The position numbers were made by a program, and so were the translations under genes. A stretch of DNA of 47,549 nt, from NCBI GenBank assembly GCA_040772905.1, contig JAXGXJ010000016.1, positions 1-47,549 of the forward strand. The letters are read 5' to 3'. This stretch comes from JAXGXJ01 sp040772905 (lineage in GTDB: Bacteria > Actinomycetota > Thermoleophilia > RBG-16-64-13). Of the stretch, positions 33,820 to 41,915 are shown one piece after another; position 1 is the first letter of the stretch, and every line of letters begins with the position of its first letter. The notes under the pieces are model-generated. The model saw only the letters and a program-made list of their open reading frames with translations, was not told the DNA's origin and searched no databases.

Positions 33820-34488
33820 TCAGTGCCGGTAGCGACAGATCTCCCTCTTGGCGCAGAACTCACAGGGAGAGTGCACCTCGGTGGACGTGTAGCCCGGCCC
33901 AGCCCCCACCATGAGCGACGCCGACTTCTGCGGCATGAGCATACCCCCGTCGGTGACACTCACCCCGATGGCCGCGATGTCCAACAGGGCGCAAAGCAGC
34001 CTCTGCTCACCCACGTCCCAGCCGGCCAACTGCCCGGGTGCCAACTCCGCCCCCACCCTCCAGCCACGCGCTGCCGCCTGCTCCTCCACCGTACGGTGCG
34101 CGTACATCATGACGCTCCCCACCGCGAAGACGCCCACCTCGCCCAGCACGTAGCTGTCGAAGGTGCTACCGGCCGCGGCCAGCTCACGAGCGCGCTGTTC
34201 GAGCGCCGACCCGATGGTGGCCACGCAGATGAACGCCTCCCGAGCAGGCTCCATCAGCCGCGCGTGCCGGCCCAAGCGCATCACGGCGTCGCCCACGCGC
34301 ACTTCGTGCGCGCCCGCCATCTCCACCGGCACCCACTCGTACACCAACGCCGGCTTCACCAGCCCACGAGCCTCCTCCACGGCCCACACAGCCAGTTCCT
34401 GCGCTCGGGCATGGCGCATGGCTTGGCCCTGCGACTCCAGGAAAGCTTCCACGGTGAGGCTGGTTTCGATGTCGAAGAGCGCGGTCAT
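33820..34488 (-). CDS. MetH activation-domain-like protein with C-terminal Cys cluster
   Basis: 222 residues. The C-terminal half resembles the SAM-binding activation domain of cobalamin-dependent methionine synthase: GWRVGAELAPGQLAGWDVGEQ, then LLDIAAIGVSVTDGGMLMPQKSASLMVGAG. The extreme C-terminus carries C209, C212 and C218 (CEFCAKREIC), which could bind a metal or Fe-S cluster. Such stand-alone proteins occur beside corrinoid methyltransferases in anaerobes, but no methyltransferase gene is seen here. Inference: reductive reactivation of a corrinoid protein. ATG 34488 has AGGAGG upstream. Confidence 0.75.
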   Translation of the reverse strand: MTALFDIETSLTVEAFLESQGQAMRHARAQELAVWAVEEARGLVKPALVYEWVPVEMAGAHEVRVGDAVMRLGRHARLMEPAREAFICVATIGSALEQRARELAAAGSTFDSYVLGEVGVFAVGSVMMYAHRTVEEQAAARGWRVGAELAPGQLAGWDVGEQRLLCALLDIAAIGVSVTDGGMLMPQKSASLMVGAGPGYTSTEVHSPCEFCAKREICRYRH

Positions 34489-34612
34489 GCCGTTCCTCCT
34501 GAGGTGGACAGTGGGGCAAAGGCTACCACGCCCTCCCCCACCGCTACGGTGCCGGAAGGCGCCCGCTCCCCTGTCGGCTGCCCCTCCGCCCGCCGTCCGC
34601 CGAGAGACCTGC

Positions 34613-34621
34613 TGCTATACT
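34613..34621 (+). promoter_or_regulatory. Extended -10 promoter
   Basis: TGCTATACT with extended TGn before the gene at 34685; no clear -35. Confidence 0.45.
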
Positions 34622-34684
34622 GCACCCCACCATCACACGCATTCCCCGGGAGGCTGCACGCGGCTGGGGAAGGAGGCGCGAACC

Positions 34685-36034
34685 ATGGCTTTTCCTGACG
34701 ACGTCTTCCCTGTCGACGACGTGTGCGAGATCTGCGGAGGCCCGCTTGGAGACGAGATCGTCATCCAGGAGTTCGCCGATGGCAGCTACGCCCGGCTCTG
34801 CCCCGAGTGCGCCGCCGGAGCGACGTTCGGCCGCGATCCCGAGACACCCCGGACTTCCCAAGCCGACCAAGGCCAAGACGCGGGCGATCGGCTGCCGGCT
34901 CTTCCGTTAGATGACGTCGAACTCGATCCTCTGGAGATGACCAAGGAACTCCTGGTGCCCGTCACCGACCTCATCACGCTGCAAGGAGAGATGCAGGCGG
35001 CTCTCGAGCGCCTGGCCGGTTCGCTGGAACGTTTCGCCAGCGAGGTGATCACCGACTCCCTGGGGCGGACCGCCACTATGGAAGGCAGGCTGCGAAGCCT
35101 GGAGAGCGAGTTGGAGCGCACCCGCACGCGCCTACGCGAAGCGGAGGGCCTGCTGATCGCCACCGGCACCGCTGCATCCAGCCAGGCTACGGCGGCCCCG
35201 AGTGCCGCGACAGGCGCGAGTGAGACAGCCGCCGAGGGTCCCCCACCCGTGTTCGTGCCCTCCCCAGCCACAGCCGCGCCCAGCGGACCCATCCCCACCG
35301 ATGCCGACGGCGAGCCCACGGTATGGGACATCCCGTCATGGGACACGGGCACGCGCCTGGCCGCGGCCGGTGACAGCGCCGTCTTCGCCGCCGCCGACCA
35401 GGCCCCCACGACCCCCGCGGCGCCGAGCGCCGGCGAGTCCCCCGCGCCACCGAGCGTGGGCGCCGAGTCCGCCGCGGCCGGCTCGACCTTGACCTCAGAT
35501 CAGGTCGCCCCCGGAACGGCCTACCTCGCCGGAGCCCCTTCCGGCCCCGCGGCAGCCTGTCCCGGCCAGGAAGGCGGGCCGTTCAGCCTGGAAGAGGTGC
35601 AATGGACCCAGCGCTACTTCAACGAGAGTCCCTTCACGGCACGCATGCGCGACGTCCGCCGAAGTCTGGGCAGGCCGAAGGCCAACCTGTCCCGCCTGGC
35701 CGGCAGTGATGCCCGGGTGTTGGTCACCGTGCTGTGGGACATCGTCTGGTACCAGTATCTGGTGAATCTCAGTCGCGAGTCCATCGCCGGTGAGCGTGTG
35801 TCGCTGTTCCGCGAGGGTATGGAGTTGGAGGAACTCCACGAGTGTTTCCGCGATAAGAACGCATCCATCGACGACGACGGCCGTCTGGACGCCTCCGAGT
35901 TGGAGGTGCGCCTGCTGAGTGATCCCACGGTGCTCATCGCAGAACTGCCGCCTGACGAGGAGAAGGCGCTCGAAGACGCCACCGAAGAGATCTGGGACCA
36001 GCGCGCGGCTCCGGAGTTCAAGTGGGACGACTGA
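34685..36034 (+). CDS. Zinc-ribbon/coiled-coil protein with low-complexity linker
   Basis: 449 residues in three parts. Residues 10-45 hold two CxxC pairs (C14/C17 and C39/C42) that look like a zinc ribbon. Residues about 80-160 are a charged heptad-rich coiled coil (LERLAGSLERFASEV, RLRSLESELERTRTRLREAE). Residues about 165-300 are Ala/Pro/Thr/Ser-rich and probably disordered. The last 145 residues form a globular domain (VLVTVLWDIVWYQYLVNLSRES) ending in a very acidic tail. No family recognised for the last domain. The frame is open to 34163, but ATG 34685 follows AAGGAGG and starts the ribbon. Confidence 0.7.
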   Translation: MAFPDDVFPVDDVCEICGGPLGDEIVIQEFADGSYARLCPECAAGATFGRDPETPRTSQADQGQDAGDRLPALPLDDVELDPLEMTKELLVPVTDLITLQGEMQAALERLAGSLERFASEVITDSLGRTATMEGRLRSLESELERTRTRLREAEGLLIATGTAASSQATAAPSAATGASETAAEGPPPVFVPSPATAAPSGPIPTDADGEPTVWDIPSWDTGTRLAAAGDSAVFAAADQAPTTPAAPSAGESPAPPSVGAESAAAGSTLTSDQVAPGTAYLAGAPSGPAAACPGQEGGPFSLEEVQWTQRYFNESPFTARMRDVRRSLGRPKANLSRLAGSDARVLVTVLWDIVWYQYLVNLSRESIAGERVSLFREGMELEELHECFRDKNASIDDDGRLDASELEVRLLSDPTVLIAELPPDEEKALEDATEEIWDQRAAPEFKWDD

Positions 36035-36080
36035 CCCGCCGGTGCGGGCGGACACACTGATCAAGCACGACCAGGGATAG

Positions 36081-36515
36081 GTGATCGATATGTACAAGGC
36101 TCAGGCGAAACAGGGACCGGCATTCGTGCTGAAGCCGGCCTACGGCACCGACCTGGTCCAAGAACTGCAGAAGTTCGTGCTGGAGGAAGGCATCAACCTC
36201 GCCTGGATATCGGGAGTGGGCGCGGTAGTGAAGGCCAACCTGCGCTACTACAACCAGGTGGAGAAGAGCTGGCTCGACATCGATGTGCACAAGAACCTGG
36301 AGGTCATCAACCTCACGGGTAACATATCGCTGTTGAACGGCGAGCCCATAGTGCATGTGCACATCACGCTGTCCGATGAGGAGGGCCGTTGCTACGGAGG
36401 CCACGTGGGCCCGGGCACCATCGTCTTCAACATGGAGATCCTGCTCACTACGCTCACCGGGCCTCCGGTCACGCGCAAGCTCGATCCCGACACGGGCCTG
36501 ACCCTCTGGGGCTGA
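36081..36515 (+). CDS. PPC/DUF296 domain protein
   Basis: 144-residue stand-alone PPC (DUF296) domain, a trimeric fold seen in plant AT-hook proteins and in bacterial proteins of unknown role. Landmarks are FVLKPAYGTDLVQELQKFV at the start and the His-rich IVHVHITLSDEEGRCYGGHVGPG near the end, where histidines can bind a metal. Start is GTG 36081 or ATG 36090; AGGTGA gives good spacing for the latter. It is 46 bases downstream of the previous gene on the same strand. Confidence 0.85.
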   Translation: MIDMYKAQAKQGPAFVLKPAYGTDLVQELQKFVLEEGINLAWISGVGAVVKANLRYYNQVEKSWLDIDVHKNLEVINLTGNISLLNGEPIVHVHITLSDEEGRCYGGHVGPGTIVFNMEILLTTLTGPPVTRKLDPDTGLTLWG

Positions 36516-36548
36516 CGCCCCGCCTTGGCGAGGCCTCAGGGCGCTCCG

Positions 36549-37976
36549 CTACTCGGTGACGGCCTCCGCGGCCTCGGTCAGCATCTCCCAGGCGGCACGG
36601 ACGTGGCGGGCCTCGGTCTGCGCCTGTCCTATGCTCATGCGCATGACCAGCCGGTCGTCGAGCTTGGTGTGGCTGAGGAACATGCGCCCGGAGGCGTTGA
36701 CGCGATCCATGATGGCCTGTGTCGCCTCGTCGCCGGCTTTGTGCCGGAAGCACACCAGGTTGAGCGGCGCCGGAGCGGCCAGTACGAAGTCGGGGTGCTC
36801 CAGCACCCAGTGCTTGAACTCCTGGGCAAGTGCCACATGACGACGCACGTGGAAGCGCAGTCCCTCTACCCCGTAGTGTCTCATCACGCACCAGAGCTTG
36901 AGGGCGCGGAAACGTCTGCCCAGCGGCACCTGCCAGTCACGGTAGTCGATCACCGCCCCTGAGGCCGTGGCCTCGTTACGCAGGTACTCGGGCAGGATGC
37001 TGAGCGCGTTGACGAGCGAGGCACGCTCGGCCACGAAGAAGGCGCTGCAGTCGAAGCCCGTGAACATCCACTTGTGCGGGTTGAAGACATAGCTGTCGGC
37101 CAACTCGAGGCCCTTGTTGACCCAACGGTATTCCGGAACCACCGCGGCCGTGCCGCACATGGCGCCGTCGACGTGCATCCAAAGCCCGTACCTCTGGCAG
37201 ATCTCGCCGATGGCCGGGAGCGGATCGAAAGCGTTGGACGAGGTGGTGCCGATGGTGGCCACCACCAGGAAGGGCTTGCGCCCCGCGGCCAGGTCGGCCT
37301 GTATGGCTTCTTCCAGCAGATCGGCGCGCATGGCGTAGGTCTCGTCCACGCCCACGGAGCGCAGGTTGTCGCTGCCGATGCCCGCCACCCGGATGTCTTT
37401 CTCCAGGTGAGAGTGAGTCTGGGTGGAGCCGTAGGCCACCAGGTTTCCGTCACAGCCCTTGTGGTTGCTGGCCAGGTCGGTAGCCCGCTCGCGGGCGGCG
37501 ATGAGCGCGCACAGGGTGGAACTGGACCCGGAGTCCTCGATGACCCCGCCGCCGTCGCCGCGTGAGCTGAAGCGCTCGGGGAGGTCCAGGAGCTCCACCA
37601 GCCAGTCCATCATGTGGGCCTCGATCTCGGTCAGAGCCGGACTGTTGATCCACATCATGCCCTGCACGTTCAGGCCGGCGCTCAGCAGGTCGCCGATAAT
37701 GGACGGCCCTGAGGTGTTAGCGGGAAAGTAGGCGAAGAAGTCGGGCGACTGCCAGTGTGTGATGCCGGGCATGACAATCTGGTCCATGTCGCGCAGCAGG
37801 TCGTCCAGCGACTCGCCGTGCTCGGGCGGGCTGACGGGTAGCTGCGCCCGGATGTCGCCGGGCTTCACCTGGGAGAGCACGGGATACTTCTCCACCTCTT
37901 CCATGTAGCGCGCCACCCACTCGATGGCGGCATGGCCCTGCTTCCGGAACTCGTCCGGGGTCATGTGGAAGCTCAT
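36549..37976 (-). CDS. Group II PLP-dependent aromatic-amino-acid decarboxylase
   Basis: 475-residue decarboxylase of the DDC/TyrDC/TDC family, which turns L-DOPA, tyrosine, tryptophan or phenylalanine into amines. Full length and close to the animal/plant layout: HWQSPDFFAYFPANTS near residue 75, H188 (stacks on the PLP ring), D270 in HVDGAMCG and the Schiff-base lysine K302 in FNPHKWMFTGFDCSAFF. Substrate choice cannot be read. ATG follows GGAGGG. It starts 17 bases after the NuoF/GltD-like gene and is probably co-transcribed with it. Confidence 0.92.
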   Translation of the reverse strand: MSFHMTPDEFRKQGHAAIEWVARYMEEVEKYPVLSQVKPGDIRAQLPVSPPEHGESLDDLLRDMDQIVMPGITHWQSPDFFAYFPANTSGPSIIGDLLSAGLNVQGMMWINSPALTEIEAHMMDWLVELLDLPERFSSRGDGGGVIEDSGSSSTLCALIAARERATDLASNHKGCDGNLVAYGSTQTHSHLEKDIRVAGIGSDNLRSVGVDETYAMRADLLEEAIQADLAAGRKPFLVVATIGTTSSNAFDPLPAIGEICQRYGLWMHVDGAMCGTAAVVPEYRWVNKGLELADSYVFNPHKWMFTGFDCSAFFVAERASLVNALSILPEYLRNEATASGAVIDYRDWQVPLGRRFRALKLWCVMRHYGVEGLRFHVRRHVALAQEFKHWVLEHPDFVLAAPAPLNLVCFRHKAGDEATQAIMDRVNASGRMFLSHTKLDDRLVMRMSIGQAQTEARHVRAAWEMLTEAAEAVTE

Positions 37977-37993
37977 GTCAGGCCCTCCCCCGC

Positions 37994-40177
37994 TCAGACC
38001 GCGGCGGTGACCGCGGCGGCGGCTTCAGCGGCGGAGCCCGCCGCGCCCGCCGCCGGGGCCAAGGCCACGATGATGGGACGATGGCAACGCAGGCAGCGAT
38101 CGGCCTCGGCCGTCACCTGGGCCAAGTCGTACCCCAGTTCGCAGGGCTCGAAGTTCTTGATGCGCTCCTCCGCCGATACCATGGGCATCTTCTGCCTTGT
38201 GCCGTAGTCGACCTCGGGCGCCAGCGGGTAGACGCTCTTCTGCGCGCCCAGGTATACGGCCAGCCGTTTGGTCTTGTCCTCGATGTCCTCCGTCACGGGC
38301 TCGCCGCGCAGGTACTTGTCGATGTACTTGGCCGCCGTCTTGCCGGCGTTGATGGCCTCGATGATGGTCCCGCCTCCGCTCACCGCGTCGCCGCCCACGA
38401 ACACGCCGGGCTTGCTGGTCTGGAGGGTGTAGGGATCGACCTCCATGTAGCCGTACTTGTTGAGCTTGATGGACTCGTCGGCGGTGAAGGGCTGGAAGTC
38501 AGGCTTCTGGCCCACAGCCGCGATGATGCTGTCGGCCTCCAGCACGAAGGGAGCCATGTCGGAGGGGATGGGCTTGCGCCGGCCGCTGGCGTCGGGCTCG
38601 CCCAACTCCATCTGCTGGCACACCAAAGCCTGCACCTCTCCCTCACCCTTACACTCCATAGGAGCTGCCAGGAAGGAGAACTGCACGCCCTCCTCCTCGG
38701 CCTCTTCGATCTCCCACACGTTGGCCGGCATCTCGTTGCGGGTACGGCGATAGACCACGCGCACCTCTTTCGCGCCCAGGCGGACGGCGGTGCGGGCCGC
38801 ATCCATGGCCGAGTTGCCGCCTCCCAGCACCAGCACCCGGTCGCCGATGTCCACCGGCTCGTGCAGGGCCACCTTGCGCAGGAACACGATGGCGTCCATG
38901 GAGCCGGGCAGGTCCTCGCCCGGGATGCCCAGGGGACGGCCCAGGTGGGCGCCGATGGCCACGAAGGTGGCTTTGAAGCCCATGTCCTCCAGGTCGGCGA
39001 ACTGGAAGTCGCGACCCAGGCGAGTGTTGTAGCGGATCTCGACGCCCTCCTGCTCGATGAGCTGGGCCTCGCGATGAATGACGTGACGGGGCAGGCGGTA
39101 CTCGGGGATGCCCACGTGCACCATGCCGCCCGGGACGGGCAGGTCTTCGAAGATGGTAGGGGCGTACCCGCGGCGGGCCAGGAAGTAGGCGGCGGACAGC
39201 CCTGCCGGGCCGGCCCCGATGACGGCCACCTTGGCGCGGCCGTCGGCGGCCACGGGCGGCTCGGCGGCGGCCGCGGCAGCCTCGGCGCCGTCCCCTTCAC
39301 CGTCGCCGTTCGACGCCCCGATGGGCCGCTGGCTGGCCTGAGCGGTGGTGAGCTCGCTCACCTCGTGAGCGGCGCCGTAGGCGGGCTCGAGCGCGCAGCC
39401 CGAAAGGCACTCTTCATCGGCCAGACCCTCGGCCCGGTCGGCGCACCAACGCTTGATGTTGTTGATGGCGATGGGATCGCCGGTGACCGCCAGGGTGCAG
39501 TTGCTCTCGCAGGGATGCGGGCAGGTGCGCCCGATGATGGCCGGCAGCGGGTTGTCACGCTTGATGATGGTGGTGGCCAGATGTGGATGCTCCTCCAGGC
39601 CCTGGAAGATGTAGGCCGGGATGTCGATGGTGGAGGGGCAGGTGGAGCGGCAGGGAGCCGTCACCCAGCCGTACGTCTGCACGGGAGCGCAGCCCGATCC
39701 GTTGGCATGCTCGAGGAAATGGGCCTCGTTGGAGTCGAGCAGCGAGAGGATGGGGTCGCGGATGGTGTTCGCCAGACCGCACCAGGCGGCGTCGTCGATG
39801 TTCTCCACCAGGCCGCGGATCCTCTCCACGGTGTGCTCGTCGCCCTTGCCCGCCACGAGCAACTCCAACTGCTCGCGGAGCACGTCCACCCCGATGCGGC
39901 AGGGGCCGCAACGTCCGCACGATTCCTCCTGGATGAGGGCCAGGTAGCGCCGGGCCAACTCCACCGGACACACGTCACCCTTGATGACCGTCCCCCGCCA
40001 GGACACGACGGCGGCCACGTCCTGCATATCGGGCTGGTCGAGGCGCGCCAGCACCTGCTCGGCGTCGGGCCCCTGGTATCGGTCGGAGAGAGCTGCACGA
40101 GGCTCGTCGGTGATCATCAGCTCAGGCGCGTCGGGCGTTCCCACGAGAATCTCCTTGTCCACGACATCCAAGGTCAC
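37994..40177 (-). CDS. NuoF-like Fe-S domain fused to GltD-like NAD(P)/FAD oxidoreductase
   Basis: 727 residues. N-terminal part (about 55-165): the NADH-dehydrogenase 51-kDa 4Fe-4S domain, with C87xxC90xxC93 in ESCGRCGPC and C133. Middle (170-260): the two-cluster domain of glutamate-synthase small subunits, with CRSTCP and CPHPCESNC. After an Ala/Glu-rich linker (about 283-315), the FAD-binding GAGPAGL and a second nucleotide motif LGGGNSAMDAAR follow, then GVFVGGDAVSGGGTI. The C-terminus has DRCLRCH. The NuoF flavin/NAD domain itself is missing. Probably a subunit of a ferredoxin/NAD(P)H-linked oxidoreductase. GTG 40177 is weak; GTG 40144, with AAGGAG 6 bases upstream, may be the true start. 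Confidence 0.85.
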   Translation of the reverse strand: MTLDVVDKEILVGTPDAPELMITDEPRAALSDRYQGPDAEQVLARLDQPDMQDVAAVVSWRGTVIKGDVCPVELARRYLALIQEESCGRCGPCRIGVDVLREQLELLVAGKGDEHTVERIRGLVENIDDAAWCGLANTIRDPILSLLDSNEAHFLEHANGSGCAPVQTYGWVTAPCRSTCPSTIDIPAYIFQGLEEHPHLATTIIKRDNPLPAIIGRTCPHPCESNCTLAVTGDPIAINNIKRWCADRAEGLADEECLSGCALEPAYGAAHEVSELTTAQASQRPIGASNGDGEGDGAEAAAAAAEPPVAADGRAKVAVIGAGPAGLSAAYFLARRGYAPTIFEDLPVPGGMVHVGIPEYRLPRHVIHREAQLIEQEGVEIRYNTRLGRDFQFADLEDMGFKATFVAIGAHLGRPLGIPGEDLPGSMDAIVFLRKVALHEPVDIGDRVLVLGGGNSAMDAARTAVRLGAKEVRVVYRRTRNEMPANVWEIEEAEEEGVQFSFLAAPMECKGEGEVQALVCQQMELGEPDASGRRKPIPSDMAPFVLEADSIIAAVGQKPDFQPFTADESIKLNKYGYMEVDPYTLQTSKPGVFVGGDAVSGGGTIIEAINAGKTAAKYIDKYLRGEPVTEDIEDKTKRLAVYLGAQKSVYPLAPEVDYGTRQKMPMVSAEERIKNFEPCELGYDLAQVTAEADRCLRCHRPIIVALAPAAGAAGSAAEAAAAVTAAV

Positions 40178-40343
40178 CCCGCGAAGCAGGGCGACACGAA
40201 CTCACATCCCCCGGAACCCCGATGATAGCGCATCGACCACGCATCGACCGGCTTCCGGGCCCCAGAAGGTCACGGATGGCGGCGCACATGCTCCCCCGGC
40301 CGACCGCGGCGGTACAATCAATGAAAGCAGCAAGGAGACGCAC

Positions 40344-40838
40344 ATGGAACGGCTTTGGGCGCCGTGGCGCCTGCACTACGTGGGAGACAAGAAACCCGAG
40401 GGCTGCATCTTCTGCCAGAAGCCGCTCGCAGGCGACGACCGGGCCAGCTACATCGTCGAGCGCGGCATCCATGCCTTTGTCATGCTGAACGCCTACCCCT
40501 ACAACAACGGCCACCTGATGATCGCGCCCTATGCCCACGTGGCCGCTCTGGAAGACCTGCCTCCCGAGACCCGCCACGAGATGATGGACCTGGCCGCGCG
40601 CTGCGCGCGCGCCCTGAAGGCCTCGTTCCATCCCGACGCCCTGAACGCAGGCTTCAACCTGGGTGCGGCCGCCGGTGCGGGCATCGCCGACCACATGCAC
40701 ATGCACGTGGTGCCACGCTGGAACGGCGACACCAACTTCATGCCCGTGCTGGCCGACGTGCGCGTGATCCCTCAGTCGTTGGATGATGCCTGGGCCACGC
40801 TGAGCGCGGCGTTCGCGGAGTTGCGCGAGGAGGGGTAG
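40344..40838 (+). CDS. HIT family hydrolase (Ap4A phosphorylase-like)
   Basis: 164-residue nucleotide-binding protein. The histidine triad is H117-M-H119-M-H121-VV. The N-terminal MERLWAPWRLHYV and the C21xxC24 pair (CIFCQK) are typical of the bacterial branch that acts on dinucleoside polyphosphates or AMP derivatives. ATG 40344 follows AAGGAGA; a TACAAT box at 40313-40318 may be the -10. The longer open frame is antisense to the preceding gene and not used. Confidence 0.92.
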   Translation: MERLWAPWRLHYVGDKKPEGCIFCQKPLAGDDRASYIVERGIHAFVMLNAYPYNNGHLMIAPYAHVAALEDLPPETRHEMMDLAARCARALKASFHPDALNAGFNLGAAAGAGIADHMHMHVVPRWNGDTNFMPVLADVRVIPQSLDDAWATLSAAFAELREEG

Positions 40839-40892
40839 GCGGCTCCTCCGCGGCGGCCCCGCGCTGACGGTCCCGCGCCGTTCCCGCCCGAT

Positions 40893-41879
40893 TCAAGCCC
40901 CCGCACCCTCCAGCCGCAACAACTCGTCCAGCGCGGTCTGCCCCACTTCGAGCTGCTCCGACGTGGGCTCGCTGGTGGTGAGCCGCTTCTGCACCGCGCG
41001 TCCGGGCATCAGCAGCAGGCGGCCCAGCACCGTGTCGCCGTGCGTCGTGGCCCAGCGCAGCGCCTCCAGGGCGATGCCCAAGCTGGCCGCCCCGGCCAGC
41101 GCCGAGGCCGCCGGCGACTTGGTGCCCTTGCGTCCCCGGGCGAGCAGGTTGGTGGCCACGGTGGCCAGCAGATAGGGCCCGATGAGGTTGCTGCCGCAGC
41201 GGTCGTGCTCTTTGGCCGCGTCCTTGGCCGACGAGTCGGCCTCCAAGCCGCCGATGACCTTGTGTTCGGCGCCGTGATAGCCGGAGATGGAGGTGTCCTT
41301 GACGGCCAGCACCGCCGGGATGAACGCCGCCAGCGCTCCCCCCGCCTCCTGCACGAAGGCCGACTTGGGCGCCGCCGCCTTCACCACCTCGCTGGCTCCG
41401 AACGAGGCCACCAGCGCCGCCAACACTCGGCCACCCTGCAGCGGCAGCTGCGCGGCCGGCAGGCGCATCTTCACCTGCGCAAGCACGATGAGGCTTTCCG
41501 CGAACCGTCCCAGCCCGCGGACGAGCGGCAGGCCGCCGCCCCACTCGGCGCGCGAGACGTTCCGGCGCGCCCCTGCCTCACGCGCACCTGTGCGCGCACC
41601 CCGGCCCGCGTCCAGGCGTGCGTCTACGCGCGCGGGCGACCCTGATCCCCGTGCTCCGCCATGGGCGTCCTCTCCCCGGCTGCCCGCCGGCATACGCACC
41701 TTCCGGCCCGAGACGGTGACGATGTCACCGCCCGGCTCGCGGATGGATGCAGCCCAGGAACGCTCCGAGACCAGGATGAGCCCATTGGCCAGGGCGATGC
41801 CGCCCATGCGGGGAACAGTTGCAGCCTCCGAGCCGGCGAGAGCCCGGGGGTCGGTGGATGATCGGTCTGATGCGGTCAC
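40893..41879 (-). CDS. DUF1385 family protein
   Basis: 328 residues. The DUF1385 core is visible: GGIALANGLILVSERSWAASIREPGGDIV at the start and YHGAEHKVIGGLEADSSAK with the conserved HxxEHK in the C-terminal half, followed by CGSNLIGPYLLATVATNLL. The family is thought to be metal-dependent membrane-associated enzymes of unknown reaction. Here residues about 65-120 form an Arg/Gly-rich insert not seen in the core family, and the helices usually present in the middle are short. GTG start. Confidence 0.75.
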   Translation of the reverse strand: MTASDRSSTDPRALAGSEAATVPRMGGIALANGLILVSERSWAASIREPGGDIVTVSGRKVRMPAGSRGEDAHGGARGSGSPARVDARLDAGRGARTGAREAGARRNVSRAEWGGGLPLVRGLGRFAESLIVLAQVKMRLPAAQLPLQGGRVLAALVASFGASEVVKAAAPKSAFVQEAGGALAAFIPAVLAVKDTSISGYHGAEHKVIGGLEADSSAKDAAKEHDRCGSNLIGPYLLATVATNLLARGRKGTKSPAASALAGAASLGIALEALRWATTHGDTVLGRLLLMPGRAVQKRLTTSEPTSEQLEVGQTALDELLRLEGAGA

Positions 41880-41915
41880 GATGCCTCCTCCAAAGAGCTG
41901 GGCTTATTCTCTCAC

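Noticed and set aside
38081..40225. 714-residue open frame on the plus strand
   Set aside because: Antisense shadow of the NuoF/GltD-like gene; its translation is His/Gly/Val-rich with no family motifs.
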